Source: Thiemannella venezuelensis
Lineage (GTDB): Bacteria > Actinomycetota > Actinomycetes > Streptosporangiales > Streptosporangiaceae
Direction of reading: 5' to 3'
NCBI RefSeq assembly: GCF_014203605.1
Contig: NZ_JACHJJ010000002.1
Location: forward strand, 372,001 to 436,000
DNA length: 64,000 bases
The notes below the pieces were generated by a model. The model was given only the letters and a program-made list of their open reading frames with translations. It was not told the DNA's origin and did not search any database. Below are positions 24,801 through 34,702 of this stretch, in pieces. Position 1 is the stretch's first letter. Every line of letters starts with the position of its first letter. Position numbers and translations under genes: made by a program.

Positions 24801-25673
24801 TTGAGCAGGATCGCATTCATCGGGCTCGGCATCATGGGCTCGCCCATGGCCGGGCACCTGGTCAGGGCCGGACACGAGGTCACCGGCTTCGACCTCGGCG
24901 AGGACGCCCTCGCCCGCCTCCGGGCCGCCGGAGGCGCGAGCGCAGGCGGCGTCGCCGAGGCCGTCAAGGGCGCCGAGGTCGTCATCACCATGCTCCCGGC
25001 CGACCCGCAGGTCGAGGCCGTCCTCCCGGAGATCCTCGGCAACGCCGAGTCCGGCGCGCTCTACATCGACTTCTCCACCATCACCCCGCAGACCTCGCAG
25101 AAGGTCGCCCGCGAGGGCGCGGCCAGGGGGCTGCGCGTGCTGGACGCCCCGGTCTCCGGCGGTGAGAAGGGCGCGATCGACGGCGTCCTGTCCATCATGG
25201 TCGGCGGCGCGCCGGAGGACTTCGAGGCCGCGACGCCGGTCTTCGAGGCCATCGGCAGGACCTTCAAGCTGGTCGGCCCCGCAGGCGCCGGGCAGTACGT
25301 CAAGGCCGCCAACCAGCTCGTCGTCGGCGGCACCTACGCCCTCGTCGCCGAGGCCATCGTGCTGATGGAGGCGGCCGGCGTGGACGCCGCCGCCGGACTC
25401 GACGTGCTCGCCGGCGGCCTGGCCGCCAGCCGCATCCTCGACATCAAGCGCGAGTCGATGCTCGCCCGCGACTTCCGGCCGGGCTTCCGCATCGACCTGC
25501 ACCACAAGGACATGGGCATCATCCTCGACGCCGCCCGCGGCGCCGAGGTGGCCATCCCCATGGGCGCTCTCACCGCCCAGCTCATCGCCGCCGCGCGCGC
25601 CCAGGGCCACGGCGGCCTCGACCACTCCGCACTCCTCAAGGTCACCGAGAGCCTCTCGGGAAGGGACAGCTGA
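24801..25673 (+). CDS. glxR: Tartronate semialdehyde reductase
   Basis: A 290-residue beta-hydroxyacid dehydrogenase that reduces tartronate semialdehyde to D-glycerate with NAD(P)H. The Rossmann motif IAFIGLGIMGSPMAGHL opens the protein; DAPVSGGEKGAIDG, the substrate site GAGQYVKAANQLVVG with catalytic Lys, and the C-terminal DLHHKDMGIILDAA match the family. The start is a TTG at 24801 preceded by AGGAGAG. Its stop overlaps the Gcl start (TGATG). Confidence 0.92.
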   Translation: MSRIAFIGLGIMGSPMAGHLVRAGHEVTGFDLGEDALARLRAAGGASAGGVAEAVKGAEVVITMLPADPQVEAVLPEILGNAESGALYIDFSTITPQTSQKVAREGAARGLRVLDAPVSGGEKGAIDGVLSIMVGGAPEDFEAATPVFEAIGRTFKLVGPAGAGQYVKAANQLVVGGTYALVAEAIVLMEAAGVDAAAGLDVLAGGLAASRILDIKRESMLARDFRPGFRIDLHHKDMGIILDAARGAEVAIPMGALTAQLIAAARAQGHGGLDHSALLKVTESLSGRDS

Positions 25674-27391
25674 TGGCCAGGATCCCCGCGATGAACGCGG
25701 TCGTCGAAGTCCTCAAGTCCGAGGGCGTCGACACGGCGTTCGGCTGCCCCGGCGCGGCCATCCTCCCCCTGTACAAGGCGATGGAGGAGGTCGGCGGCAT
25801 CGAGCACCTGACCGTCCGCCACGAGGAGGGCGCCACCCACATGGCCGACGGCTGGGCCCGCACCAACGGCGGGGTCGGCGTCGCGATCGGCACCTCCGGC
25901 CCGGCCGGCACCAACATGATCACGGGCCTGTACACCGCGCTTGCGGACTCGATCCCGATCGTCTGCATCACCGGCCAGGCGGCCACCGCCCTGCTCGACA
26001 AGGAGGGCTTCCAGGCGGTCGACATCGTGGAGATCGCCAAGCCCGTCACCAAGTGGGCCGTGCAGATCAAGGAGGCGGCCACCGCCCCCTGGATCTTCCG
26101 CGAGGCGTTCCGGGTCGCCCGGTCCGGCCGACCCGGCCCGGTCCTCATCGACATCCCGGTGGACGTGGCCAAGGGGATCATCGAGTACGACCCCGCGCTG
26201 GACTCCCCGCTCCCGGTCGCGGCCGTCGAGCCGCACCGGCCGCGCGTCGAGAAGGCCCTGGACCTGCTGCTGGCCGCCGAGCGGCCGCTGATCCTCGCCG
26301 GCGGCGGCGTGATCATCGCCGAGGCCGCCGGCGAGCTGCGCGAGCTGGCCGAGTACCTGAACGTCCCGGTCCAGGTCACCCTGATGGGCAAGGGCGCCAT
26401 CGACGAGGACCACGGCCTGTTCTGCGGCATCACCGGCGTGCAGACCTCGCAGCGGTACGGCAACGCCTCCTTCCTGGAGTCCGACCTGGTGCTGGCCGTG
26501 GGCGCGCGCTTCGGCGACCGGCACACCGGCCGGCTCGACGTCTACCGGGGTGAGCGGAAGTTCGTCCACGTCGACATCGAGCCGACCCAGATCGGCAGGG
26601 TCTTCGAGCCGGACCTCGGCGTCGTCTCCGACGCCAGGCTGTTCCTGCAGGCCCTGCTCGAGGTCGCCAAGGAGCGCGAGGCGGGCCGCGGGCCCGGCGC
26701 GTGGGTCGGCCGGGTCCGGCACCTCAAGGCGACCCTGGGCCGCCGCGAGGACTTCGACACGGTCCCGATCAAGGCCCCCCGGGTCTACAAGGAGATCAAC
26801 GAGGTCTTCGACGAGGACACCTACTTCGTCACCGCGATCGGCCTCTACCAGATCTGGGGCGGCCAGCACCAGAAGGCGTACAAGCCGCGCCGCTACCAGA
26901 TCTGCGGCCAGGCCGGCCCGCTGGGCTGGGAGATCCCGGCGGCGATCGGCGTCAAGAAGGCGCTCAAGAACACCGAGCCGGACGCCGAGGTCGTGGGCAT
27001 CGTCGGCGACTACGGCTTCCAGTACATGGTGGAGGAGCTCGCGGTCGGCGCCCAGTACAACGTGCCGTTCGTGCTCATCATGATCAACAACGAGTATCTG
27101 GGCCTCATCCGCCAGGCCTCGATCCCGTACGACATGAACTACCAGGTGGACATCCACTACGACGAGTACGGCACCGACAACGTCAAGATCATGGAGGCGT
27201 ACGGCTGCTCCGGCCGCCGGGTCGTCGACCCCGCCGACATCCGCGACGCGCTCGAATGGGCGCGCAAGGAGGCCCGCGCGACCAGCCGCCCGGTGCTCGT
27301 CGAGATCATGATCGAGCGCGAGGCGAACACCCCGCACGGCCCCGCGATCGACGCCGTCAGGGAGTTCGAGCCCGTCCCCGCACAAGTGTGA
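25673..27391 (+). CDS. gcl: Glyoxylate carboligase (tartronate semialdehyde synthase) with Glu51
   Basis: A 572-residue thiamine-diphosphate enzyme that joins two glyoxylates into tartronate semialdehyde with loss of CO2. It aligns along most of its length with E. coli Gcl (GTSGPAGTNMITGLYTALAD, KEGFQAVDIVEIAKPV, DIEPTQIGRVF, ICGQAGPLGWEIPAA, INNEYLGLIRQ). E. coli Gcl is known for Val51 in place of the canonical catalytic Glu; here the aligned position is Glu51 (VRHEEGATHMADG), as in acetohydroxyacid synthases. Position between glxR and glycerate kinase supports Gcl, but a related carboligase cannot be excluded. It is about 20 residues shorter at the C terminus. Confidence 0.87.
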   Translation: MARIPAMNAVVEVLKSEGVDTAFGCPGAAILPLYKAMEEVGGIEHLTVRHEEGATHMADGWARTNGGVGVAIGTSGPAGTNMITGLYTALADSIPIVCITGQAATALLDKEGFQAVDIVEIAKPVTKWAVQIKEAATAPWIFREAFRVARSGRPGPVLIDIPVDVAKGIIEYDPALDSPLPVAAVEPHRPRVEKALDLLLAAERPLILAGGGVIIAEAAGELRELAEYLNVPVQVTLMGKGAIDEDHGLFCGITGVQTSQRYGNASFLESDLVLAVGARFGDRHTGRLDVYRGERKFVHVDIEPTQIGRVFEPDLGVVSDARLFLQALLEVAKEREAGRGPGAWVGRVRHLKATLGRREDFDTVPIKAPRVYKEINEVFDEDTYFVTAIGLYQIWGGQHQKAYKPRRYQICGQAGPLGWEIPAAIGVKKALKNTEPDAEVVGIVGDYGFQYMVEELAVGAQYNVPFVLIMINNEYLGLIRQASIPYDMNYQVDIHYDEYGTDNVKIMEAYGCSGRRVVDPADIRDALEWARKEARATSRPVLVEIMIEREANTPHGPAIDAVREFEPVPAQV

Positions 27392-27420
27392 TGATGGATC
27401 GCCATCACACAGGGCGCCGG

Positions 27421-27459
27421 CACGCGCCCCTGCCCGCTCGCACCGGGCAGGGGCGCGTG
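27421..27459. terminator. Terminator-like hairpin after gcl
   Basis: A perfect 16-bp stem (CACGCGCCCCTGCCCG with its complement) with a 7-base loop. A weaker 8-bp hairpin (GTGTGATG with CATCACAC) overlaps the gcl stop just upstream. Confidence 0.7.
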
Positions 27460-27487
27460 TCCGCCCATTCTCCATCAGGGAGCAGGG

Positions 27488-28732
27488 TTGTCTGTTTCAC
27501 GCGATCTCATGCCGACTTCTGAGACCGTTGATCCGTCGTCCGGGCACGTCGTCATCGCCCCGGACAAGTTCAAGGGATCGCTGACCGCCGCCGAGGTCGC
27601 CGCCCGCGTCGCGGCAGGCCTCGGGCCCGGGGTCACCACCGCCGCGCTGCCGGTCGCCGACGGCGGCGACGGCACCGTGGCGGCAGTCGTCGCCTGCGGG
27701 TTCGATCCCGTCGAGGTCGAGGTCACCGGTCCCGTCGGCGAACCGGTCCGCGCCGTCTACGCCTGGCGCGACGCCGTACCGGGAGCCGCGGGGACCGGAG
27801 CGGCGGACGTGCCGACCGCCGTCGTCGAGCTCGCCGAGGCATCCGGCCTGCGCCTCATGCCCGCGGAGCTCGCCCCGCTCACCGCGACCAGCCGGGGGAC
27901 CGGCGAGCTGATCGCGCACGCCGTACGGCGCGGCGCCCGGCGCGTCGTCCTCGGCCTGGGCGGCAGCGCCTCCACCGACGGCGGCGCCGGGATGATGCAG
28001 GCCCTGGGCGTGCGCTTCCTCGACGCCGAGGGCCGCGAGCTCCCGCCCGGAGGGGCCGCCCTGCGCGCGCTCGACGAGATCGACACCTCCGGGCTCCTGG
28101 AGATCGGGGACGTCGAGTTCGTCGTCGCCAGCGACGTGGACAACCCGCTGCTCGGGCCGTACGGCGCCGCCGCCGTCTACGGCCCGCAGAAGGGCGCCTC
28201 GCCCGAGGACGTGACGCTGCTCGACGGCGCGCTCGCCCGCCTGGCCGCCGTCGCCGCGCACACCCACGGCCTGGTCGGCGCCATCGAGCACGACGACGTC
28301 GTGCGCCCCATGGGCGTGGCCGGACAGCCCGGGGCCGGGGCCGCCGGGGGAGTGGGCTTCGCCGCCCTCGCCTTCCTGCGGGCCGAGATCCGCCCCGGCA
28401 TCGAGTACCTGCTCGACCTGCTGGGCTTCGGGGAACTGCTCGGCGGAGCCCGCCTGGTGATCACCGGTGAGGGCTCCCTGGACGAGCAGACCCTCCGCGG
28501 CAAGGCCCCCGCCGGGGTCGCCGCCGCGGCGGCCAGGGCCGGGGTGCCCGTCGTCGCGGTCTGCGGCCGCCGCACCCTCGGCGACGACGAGCTGCGGGCG
28601 GCGGGCATCGAGGCCGCCTACGCGCTCACCGACATCGAGCCCGACACCGCCCGCTGCATCGCCGAGGCCGGCCCGCTGCTCGAACGCCTCGCCGCCGGAC
28701 TCGCGGCCGACCGGCTCGCGGCGGGGTCGTAG
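27488..28732 (+). CDS. Glycerate kinase
   Basis: A 414-residue glycerate kinase of the GarK/GlxK family, which phosphorylates D-glycerate to a phosphoglycerate and so delivers glyoxylate carbon to glycolysis. [55 protein letters not shown] and [18 protein letters not shown] are family signatures. I start at TTG 27488 because GGGAG sits about 6 bases upstream; the ATG at 27509 has no ribosome-binding site. It is separated from gcl by a terminator-like hairpin but is functionally next in the path. Confidence 0.92.
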   Translation: MSVSRDLMPTSETVDPSSGHVVIAPDKFKGSLTAAEVAARVAAGLGPGVTTAALPVADGGDGTVAAVVACGFDPVEVEVTGPVGEPVRAVYAWRDAVPGAAGTGAADVPTAVVELAEASGLRLMPAELAPLTATSRGTGELIAHAVRRGARRVVLGLGGSASTDGGAGMMQALGVRFLDAEGRELPPGGAALRALDEIDTSGLLEIGDVEFVVASDVDNPLLGPYGAAAVYGPQKGASPEDVTLLDGALARLAAVAAHTHGLVGAIEHDDVVRPMGVAGQPGAGAAGGVGFAALAFLRAEIRPGIEYLLDLLGFGELLGGARLVITGEGSLDEQTLRGKAPAGVAAAAARAGVPVVAVCGRRTLGDDELRAAGIEAAYALTDIEPDTARCIAEAGPLLERLAAGLAADRLAAGS

Positions 28733-28752
28733 GGAAACCGAAGGAGCACCAC

Positions 28753-30129
28753 ATGCACGATCTGGTCATCACCTCCCGCAGGGCCGTACTGCCCGAGGGG
28801 GAGAGGCCCGCGGCGGTCGCCGTACGGGACGGGAGGATCGCCGGGATCCACGCGCCGGACGCGGCCCCCGAGGCCGCCGAGCGCGTCGACCTCGGCGACG
28901 TCGCGCTGCTGCCCGGGCTCGTGGACAGCCACGTCCACGTCAACGAGCCCGGCCGCACCCACTGGGAGGGCTTCGCCTCCGCCACCCGGGCCGCCGCCGC
29001 GGGCGGGGTGACCACGATCGTCGACATGCCGCTCAACTCGCTGCCGCCGACGGTGGACGTGCCCGCGCTGGAGGTCAAGCGGGCCGCGGCGGCCGGCCGG
29101 TGCGCGGTCGACGTCGCCTTCTGGGGCGGCGCGGTCCCGGGCAACCTCAAGGACCTGCGGGCCCTGCACGAGGCGGGCGTCCGCGGGTTCAAGTGCTTCC
29201 TGTCCCCGTCGGGGGTGGACGAGTTCCCGCCCCTCGGCGTCGAGGAACTTCGGGCGGTCATGGCCGAGATCGCCTCCTTCGACGGCCTGCTGATCGTCCA
29301 CGCCGAGGACCCCGAGCTGCTCGCCGACCCCGCCGGTCCGGGTTACGCCGAGTTCCTCGGCTCCCGGCCCGGCGAGTCCGAGCGGCGCGCCGTCGAACGG
29401 GTCATCGCGCTGGCCCGGCAGACCGGCGTGCGGGCGCACATCCTGCACGTGTCGTCCGCGCTCTGCCTGGAGCCGCTGGCCGAGGCCCGGCGCGACGGCG
29501 TGCGGATCACCGCGGAGACCTGCCCGCACTACCTCACGCTGGCCGCGGAGGAGGTGCCGGAGGGCGCCACCCAGTTCAAGTGCTGCCCGCCGATCCGCGA
29601 GGAGGCCAACCGCGACGGGCTCTGGAAGGGGCTGGCCGACGGCGTGCTCGACTGCGTCGTCTCCGACCACTCCCCGTCCACCCCGGACCTGAAGGTGCCC
29701 GACTTCGCCGCCGCCTGGGGCGGGATCTCCTCCCTCCAGCTCGGCCTGTCCGCGGTGTGGACCGAGGCGTCCTGGCGCGGGCACGGCCTGGGCGACGTGG
29801 TGCGCTGGATGTCCGCGGCCCCGGCGGTCCTGGCCGGGCTGGACGGCAGGAGGGGTACCGCCGGGACGGCGGGCGTGGGCGTCGCCGCCGGACCGACCGG
29901 TAAGGAGGCCGCCGCCGGACCCGGCGGCAAGGGGAGCATCGTCGTGGGCAACGACGCCGACCTGGTCGCCTTCGACCCCGGCGCGGCCCAGACCGTGGAC
30001 GCCGCCGCCCTGCACCACCGCAACCCGGTCACGCCGTACCACGGCAGGACGCTCTCCGGCGTGGTGCGCACCACCTGGCTGCGCGGCCGGGCCGTACGGG
30101 ACGACGCCCCGCACGGCACCCTGCTCTGA
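28753..30129 (+). CDS. allB: Allantoinase
   Basis: A 458-residue cyclic amidohydrolase that opens allantoin to allantoate. Metal-ligand segments are [19 protein letters not shown] (first His pair), the carboxylated-Lys site [30 protein letters not shown], and [14 protein letters not shown] with the catalytic Asp. The [12 protein letters not shown] form and DHSPST distinguish allantoinase from dihydroorotase. A Gly/Ala-rich insert near residues 365-395 ([13 protein letters not shown]) looks like simple-sequence expansion. AAGGAG precedes the ATG. Confidence 0.93.
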   Translation: MHDLVITSRRAVLPEGERPAAVAVRDGRIAGIHAPDAAPEAAERVDLGDVALLPGLVDSHVHVNEPGRTHWEGFASATRAAAAGGVTTIVDMPLNSLPPTVDVPALEVKRAAAAGRCAVDVAFWGGAVPGNLKDLRALHEAGVRGFKCFLSPSGVDEFPPLGVEELRAVMAEIASFDGLLIVHAEDPELLADPAGPGYAEFLGSRPGESERRAVERVIALARQTGVRAHILHVSSALCLEPLAEARRDGVRITAETCPHYLTLAAEEVPEGATQFKCCPPIREEANRDGLWKGLADGVLDCVVSDHSPSTPDLKVPDFAAAWGGISSLQLGLSAVWTEASWRGHGLGDVVRWMSAAPAVLAGLDGRRGTAGTAGVGVAAGPTGKEAAAGPGGKGSIVVGNDADLVAFDPGAAQTVDAAALHHRNPVTPYHGRTLSGVVRTTWLRGRAVRDDAPHGTLL

Positions 30130-30246
30130 CCGGCCCGGACACCGCCGGACCCTCCGTGTGCGAGGCCGGTTCCGCGGACCAGACCGCTTCCGCGTGCGGG
30201 GACCGTACCCGCGAATAACCTCACGCCTACCCAGAAAGGCTCTCCG

Positions 30247-31230
30247 ATGAGCGAGTTCACCCGCCTGCCCGACCTGGCCCTGCGCACCCTCGGCGGGTCC
30301 GTCGTCGCGGCCAACGACGAGTCCTTCGCCGAGAAGGAGAGCCTGATCCGCCCCGGCCGCCCCGGCTTCCAGGCGGAGACCTTCGGCGCCAAGGGCCAGG
30401 TCTACGACGGCTGGGAGACCCGCCGCCGCCGCGAGCCCGGCCACGACTGGGCTCTGGTCCGGCTCGGCCTGCCCGGCGTGATCCGCGGCGTCGTGATCGA
30501 CACCGCGTGGTTCAAGGGCAACTACCCGCCGCACGCCTCCGTCGAGGCGGCCGCGGTCGAGGGCTACCCGACGCCCGCCGAGCTCCAGGCCGCCGAGTGG
30601 ACGGAGATCGTCCCCAAGAGCGACCTCAAGGGCGACGCCGAGCACTTCTTCGAGGTCGCCGACGGACGCCGCTACACGCACGTCCGGCTGAACATGTTCC
30701 CCGACGGGGGCATCGCCCGGCTGCGCGTGCACGGCGAGGTCCGCCCCGACCTGTCGCTCCGCGACGGCCTCGGCCTCGACCTGGCCGCCCTGGAGAACGG
30801 CGCGCTCGTCACCGGCTGCTCCGACGAGTTCTACTCCTCGCCCAACAACGTCATCGCCCCGGGCCTGGCCCGCCACCAGGCCGAGGGCTGGGAGACCGCG
30901 CGCCGCCGCGACGGCGGCAACGACTGGCTGACCATCCGCCTGGCCGGCACGGGCGTCGTCAGACTCGCCGAGATCGACACCACCAACCTGCTGTTCAACG
31001 CCCCCGGCGAGGTCTCCCTCACCGGCGTCGACGCCGCCGGGGAGGAGTTCGAGCTGCTGCCCAGGACCCGCCTGCAGCCCGACACCCCGCACCGCTTCCG
31101 CATCGGGAACCCCCGCCCCGCCACCCACGTCCGGGTCGACATCCACCCCGACGGCGGCCTGGCCCGCGTCCGCCTGCACGGGCTCCTCGACAAGGACGGG
31201 AACCCGGGCCACCGCTCATCGGGGGCGTGA
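30247..31230 (+). CDS. alc: Allantoicase
   Basis: A 327-residue allantoicase hydrolysing allantoate to ureidoglycolate and urea. It is made of two tandem homologous jelly-roll domains, as usual: GGSVVAANDESFAEKESLI...GWETRRRREPGHDWALVRLG and later GCSDEFYSSPNNVI...GWETARRRDGGNDWLTIRLA, each ending in the HVRLNMFPDGGIARLRVHG-type motif. It is the last recognisable gene of the purine island. The next enzyme expected, ureidoglycolate lyase or ureidoglycolate hydrolase, is not recognisable in the window. AAAGG precedes the ATG. Confidence 0.93.
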   Translation: MSEFTRLPDLALRTLGGSVVAANDESFAEKESLIRPGRPGFQAETFGAKGQVYDGWETRRRREPGHDWALVRLGLPGVIRGVVIDTAWFKGNYPPHASVEAAAVEGYPTPAELQAAEWTEIVPKSDLKGDAEHFFEVADGRRYTHVRLNMFPDGGIARLRVHGEVRPDLSLRDGLGLDLAALENGALVTGCSDEFYSSPNNVIAPGLARHQAEGWETARRRDGGNDWLTIRLAGTGVVRLAEIDTTNLLFNAPGEVSLTGVDAAGEEFELLPRTRLQPDTPHRFRIGNPRPATHVRVDIHPDGGLARVRLHGLLDKDGNPGHRSSGA

Positions 31231-31412
31231 TCCTCGCGAGAGGCCGCCGGGGCGATCCCGGCGGGCCGGTTCCGCGAGAGATCGGTTCCGTAAGGGATCG
31301 GTAAGGACGGTGGCGTGAACTTTTCCGCGGGTTCCGGCATAACGTGATCAAGCAGGCGGGCCCGCCTTCTCGTTGTCCGGCTTCAGTGGATGCAGAAGGA
31401 GTCATACCAACA

Positions 31413-32492
31413 ATGCGTCACCGTCGAAGTGCAGTACGCGTCCTGGTGAGCGCCGTGATCGCCTTACCGCTGGGAACGGCGGCCGCCGCGCCCGCAGCGG
31501 CTCAGGAGGGGTGCCCTCCCGTCACCGACCGGTGGGAGCTCGTCGACCTCGGCTTCACCGGCGAGGTCGCGGACATCAACGACTCCGGTCAGATCGTCGG
31601 CACGCTGCGCGGAGGGGAGAACGACAGGAGGGCCTTCGTCTGGCAGGACGGGCGGCTCACCGTGCTCAGCACGCTGGGCGGTTTCCTCGGGAGCAGCGCG
31701 ACCGGTATCGACGACGAGGGGCGGATCACCGGGTACTCGGAGTCCAGCGCCGATCAGAAGATCCACGCCGTGCTGTGGGAGAACGGCCGGCTGCGGGACC
31801 TCGGCGCGCTCGGCGGTCGCGCCGCCTTCCCCGAGGAGATCGAGCACGGTGTCGTCGTCGGTCAGGTGAGCGTCGACGGCGCCCCGCGCGGAAAGGACGC
31901 GAGAGCCTTCATGTGGCGGGACGGGCGGACGACCCGGCTCGGCGTCGTTCCCGGCAGCCGGGCCGTGGCCGTGAACGGCGCCGGGCAGGTGGCCGGTGTG
32001 CACCGGATCGCGGCCGGGTTCCCCTCGCCGTACGAACGCACCGACCACGCCTTCGTGTGGCAGAACGGCGTCACCCGTGACCTGGGGACCCTGGGCGGCA
32101 ACTGGAGCACGGTCAGCGCGATCAACGACCGCGGCCAGGTCCTCGGAGATTCGGCCCTCGGCTCCGACGGCGTCCACAAACGGGCGTTCGTCTGGAGCGC
32201 CGAGACGGGGATGGAGCCGGTCCGGGAGGACGGCGGCACCGCCCTCCCCCGGGACATCAACAACGACGGCGTCATCGTCGGCCAGTACGGCTGCGACGCC
32301 TCGCCCTACGGCCCGGCCCACCCCGCCGTCTGGGCCGACGCCGACGCCTCGCCGCTCCTGCTGCCGGCCCCGTCCGAGTGGCCGAGCTACTACGCCACGG
32401 ACATGAACGACCGGGGCGAGATCGTCGGAGGCTCCCACGACGGGGTCGGTTACCCCCGCCCGGCCCTCTGGCGCCCCAAGCCGGCCGGCTGA
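31413..32492 (+). CDS. Secreted HAF-repeat protein
   Basis: A 359-residue exported protein. MRHRRSAVRVLVSAVIAL begins a signal peptide that ends at an AAAAPAAAQ-type cleavage site near residue 30. The mature part is about seven repeats of roughly 45 residues, each with an N-x-x-G-x-V-G turn (DINDSGQIVGT, GIDDEGRITGY, AVNGAGQVAGV, AINDRGQVLGD, DINNDGVIVGQ, DMNDRGEIVGG) followed by A-F-V-W and an L-G-G loop. This is the HAF repeat pattern, predicted to form an extracellular beta-propeller-like structure of unknown function. ATG 31413 has AGAAGGAG about 11 bases upstream. Confidence 0.8.
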   Translation: MRHRRSAVRVLVSAVIALPLGTAAAAPAAAQEGCPPVTDRWELVDLGFTGEVADINDSGQIVGTLRGGENDRRAFVWQDGRLTVLSTLGGFLGSSATGIDDEGRITGYSESSADQKIHAVLWENGRLRDLGALGGRAAFPEEIEHGVVVGQVSVDGAPRGKDARAFMWRDGRTTRLGVVPGSRAVAVNGAGQVAGVHRIAAGFPSPYERTDHAFVWQNGVTRDLGTLGGNWSTVSAINDRGQVLGDSALGSDGVHKRAFVWSAETGMEPVREDGGTALPRDINNDGVIVGQYGCDASPYGPAHPAVWADADASPLLLPAPSEWPSYYATDMNDRGEIVGGSHDGVGYPRPALWRPKPAG

Positions 32493-32518
32493 CCGGTCCG
32501 GCCGGCGGATGGAGAGCA

Positions 32519-32563
32519 CCGGCGGCGGGAACACCGCGCTCGCACCGGCGGTCCCGCCGCCGG
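32519..32563. terminator. Convergent-gene terminator hairpin
   Basis: A 12-bp stem (CCGGCGGCGGGA with TCCCGCCGCCGG) with a 21-base loop, and a second small hairpin just after, between the HAF-repeat gene and the convergent oxidoreductase gene. Confidence 0.5.
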
Positions 32564-32655
32564 CGTTCCCGGGGGAACGAGGGGATCGCGTGCCGCGGCG
32601 CCGCGGGGCTCCACGCGGTCCCCGCCGAGCGGGGATCCGGCGGCGATCCGGTGCC

Positions 32656-33642
32656 TCAGAGCGTGATGACGACCTTCCCCGGGGCGCGGCCCGTCTCCTG
32701 GTACCTGACGGCCGCCGGGATCTCCGCGAACGGGTAGCTCCGGTCGATGACCGGAGTGACCTTCCCGTCCTCGATGAGCCCGGTCAGCGTCATCAGGTTC
32801 TGCTTGTTCTCCGTGCACCGGACCACGTCCGCCATGACGATCCTCTGGGACACGAACGGCGACGCCACGAGGCTGGAGAAGATGCGGCCGACGGGGCTCA
32901 GCCATCGGCCGCCCGGCCCTCCGACGATGACGTGGGCTCCCTTGGGGGTCAGCACCCGCCGGCATGCCGATCCCGGGCGGCTCCCCGCGTTGTCCAGCAG
33001 GATGTCGTAGCGCCGCCCGCTCCGGGTGAAGTCCTCTTTCGTGTAGTCGATGACCTCGTCCGCGCCGAGCGACCGCACCAGGTCCGCGTTCCGCGTGCTG
33101 CAGACGCCGGTGACCTCCGCGCCGAACGCCTTGGCGATCTGCACGGCGAACGTGCCCACGCCTCCCGAGGCCCCGTTGATCAGGACCTTCTGGCCCGGCT
33201 GGAGCCGTCCGTCGTCGCGCAGGCCCAGCAGGGCGGTGCAGGCCGCCAGCGGCACCGCCGCCGCCTGCTCGTACGACAGGCTCTCCGGTTTCGGCGCCAG
33301 TTCGCTCTCCCGGACGCACACGTACTCGGCGAAGCCGCCCTGCTTGGGCATCGCGAACACCTCGTCGCCGGGGCGGAAGCCCGTCACGTTCCTGCCGACC
33401 GCCTCGACCTGTCCCGCCACGTCGGCGCCGAGGATGCCGATCTTCGGCTTGCGCAGCCCGGGACCGCCGCCCATCAGGCGCGCGACGTACGGCTCCCCTC
33501 TGATGAGGTGCCAGTCGTAGGGCTGGACGGAGGTGGCGCGCACCCGGACCAGCACCTCGTCGTCGCCGGGCACGGGCTCGTCGATGTCGGTGAGCTCCAG
33601 GGTGTCGGGTGAGCCGTACGAGCGCAGGACGAACGCCTTCAT
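32656..33642 (-). CDS. NAD(P)-dependent quinone oxidoreductase-like MDR protein
   Basis: A 328-residue medium-chain dehydrogenase/reductase without the structural zinc site. The N-terminal GroES-like domain is followed by the nucleotide-binding motif LINGASGGVGTFAVQIAKAFGAEV; the substrate region contains QPYDWHLIRGEPYVARLMGGG. Members reduce quinones or enones with NADPH; the physiological substrate is unknown. ATG 33642 is preceded by GAGGAGA. It is transcribed alone, divergent from the DUF2306 gene. Confidence 0.88.
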   Translation of the reverse strand: MKAFVLRSYGSPDTLELTDIDEPVPGDDEVLVRVRATSVQPYDWHLIRGEPYVARLMGGGPGLRKPKIGILGADVAGQVEAVGRNVTGFRPGDEVFAMPKQGGFAEYVCVRESELAPKPESLSYEQAAAVPLAACTALLGLRDDGRLQPGQKVLINGASGGVGTFAVQIAKAFGAEVTGVCSTRNADLVRSLGADEVIDYTKEDFTRSGRRYDILLDNAGSRPGSACRRVLTPKGAHVIVGGPGGRWLSPVGRIFSSLVASPFVSQRIVMADVVRCTENKQNLMTLTGLIEDGKVTPVIDRSYPFAEIPAAVRYQETGRAPGKVVITL

Positions 33643-33862
33643 CGGATTCTCCTCGTCGATCACGGGCGCGGCCGTCGGTCGTGGTGCGGGTCCATCGGGG
33701 ACCGCGGTGACGGGCGTGTCCCGAGCCATCGGAGAGCAGCGTAAAAAACCGGCGCGCAAGACTCATCAGCCGAAAGTACGCCTCGCCGGTGGACGATCGG
33801 CCAGGCCGGATCGGGCCGATCTATCGATGAGCGGCCACCGCCCCGGCCGTCACGATCGGGGC

Positions 33863-34639
33863 ATGACCGACGAGAGCACGACGGGGCGTCTCCCGTCCCC
33901 GCAGAAGCCGCGGAGCGGCCGGCCGGCGGATGACCGGAACAGGGCGGCCCGCACGGCCCCCTCCACCAGGGCCGGGTGGCGCGCGGCCGCCGGGCTGATC
34001 GCGCTCAGCGCCGTTCCCATGATCGCCGGAGCGGTCCGCCTGACCGAGCTGGCCGGCGGTGCGGCGATCACGCCGGAGAACGCACGGTTCTTCGCGGCGC
34101 CCCTGCCCGTGGTGCTGCACATCGTCGGCGTCAGCCTGTACAGCGTGCTGGGCGCCTTCCAGTTCGCCGCCGGTTTCCGGCGCCGGAGACCCGGATGGCA
34201 CCGGGCCGCCGGACGGGTCCTGGTCCCGGCCGGCCTGGTCGCGGCGCTCTCGGGACTGTGGATGACCCTGTTCTACCCCCTCCCCGCCGGTGACGGCGAC
34301 CTCCTTTCCGCGATCCGGCTCGTGTTCGGCTCGGCCATGGCCCTGGCCATCGTCCTCGGACTCGCCGCGATCCGGCGGCGGGACGTCGCCCGGCACCGCG
34401 CCTGGATGATCCGCGGCTACGCCATCGGCCTGGGCGCGGGCACGCAGGTGCTGACCCACGTGCCCTGGTTCCTGGTCCTCGGGACGCCCGGCGAGTTCCC
34501 CAGGGCGATGCTCATGGCCGCCGGCTGGGTGATCAACCTCGCCGTCGCCGAATGGGTCATCCGCAGGCGGCCGGTGATCCGGTCCGTGTCTCCGGCAGGC
34601 CCCGCCGGTGCCTCCGCGGGCGGTCTCGCGGGCCGGTGA
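33863..34639 (+). CDS. DUF2306 integral membrane protein
   Basis: A 258-residue membrane protein with a disordered basic N terminus (1-40) and about six to seven hydrophobic helices. The segments GWHRAAGRVLVPAGLVAALSG and ARHRAWMIRGYAIGLGAGTQ, each with a conserved His in a helix, mark the DUF2306 family, in which paired His residues could bind haem or metal. Function is unknown. ATG 33863 lacks a good ribosome-binding site; earlier in-frame starts do not add recognisable sequence. Confidence 0.78.
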   Translation: MTDESTTGRLPSPQKPRSGRPADDRNRAARTAPSTRAGWRAAAGLIALSAVPMIAGAVRLTELAGGAAITPENARFFAAPLPVVLHIVGVSLYSVLGAFQFAAGFRRRRPGWHRAAGRVLVPAGLVAALSGLWMTLFYPLPAGDGDLLSAIRLVFGSAMALAIVLGLAAIRRRDVARHRAWMIRGYAIGLGAGTQVLTHVPWFLVLGTPGEFPRAMLMAAGWVINLAVAEWVIRRRPVIRSVSPAGPAGASAGGLAGR

Positions 34640-34702
34640 AGGAGCGTGCCCCCGCCGGGTTCCCGGACCGCAGGGGAGCGGGAACCCGCAGCCGCGTCCG
34701 GC

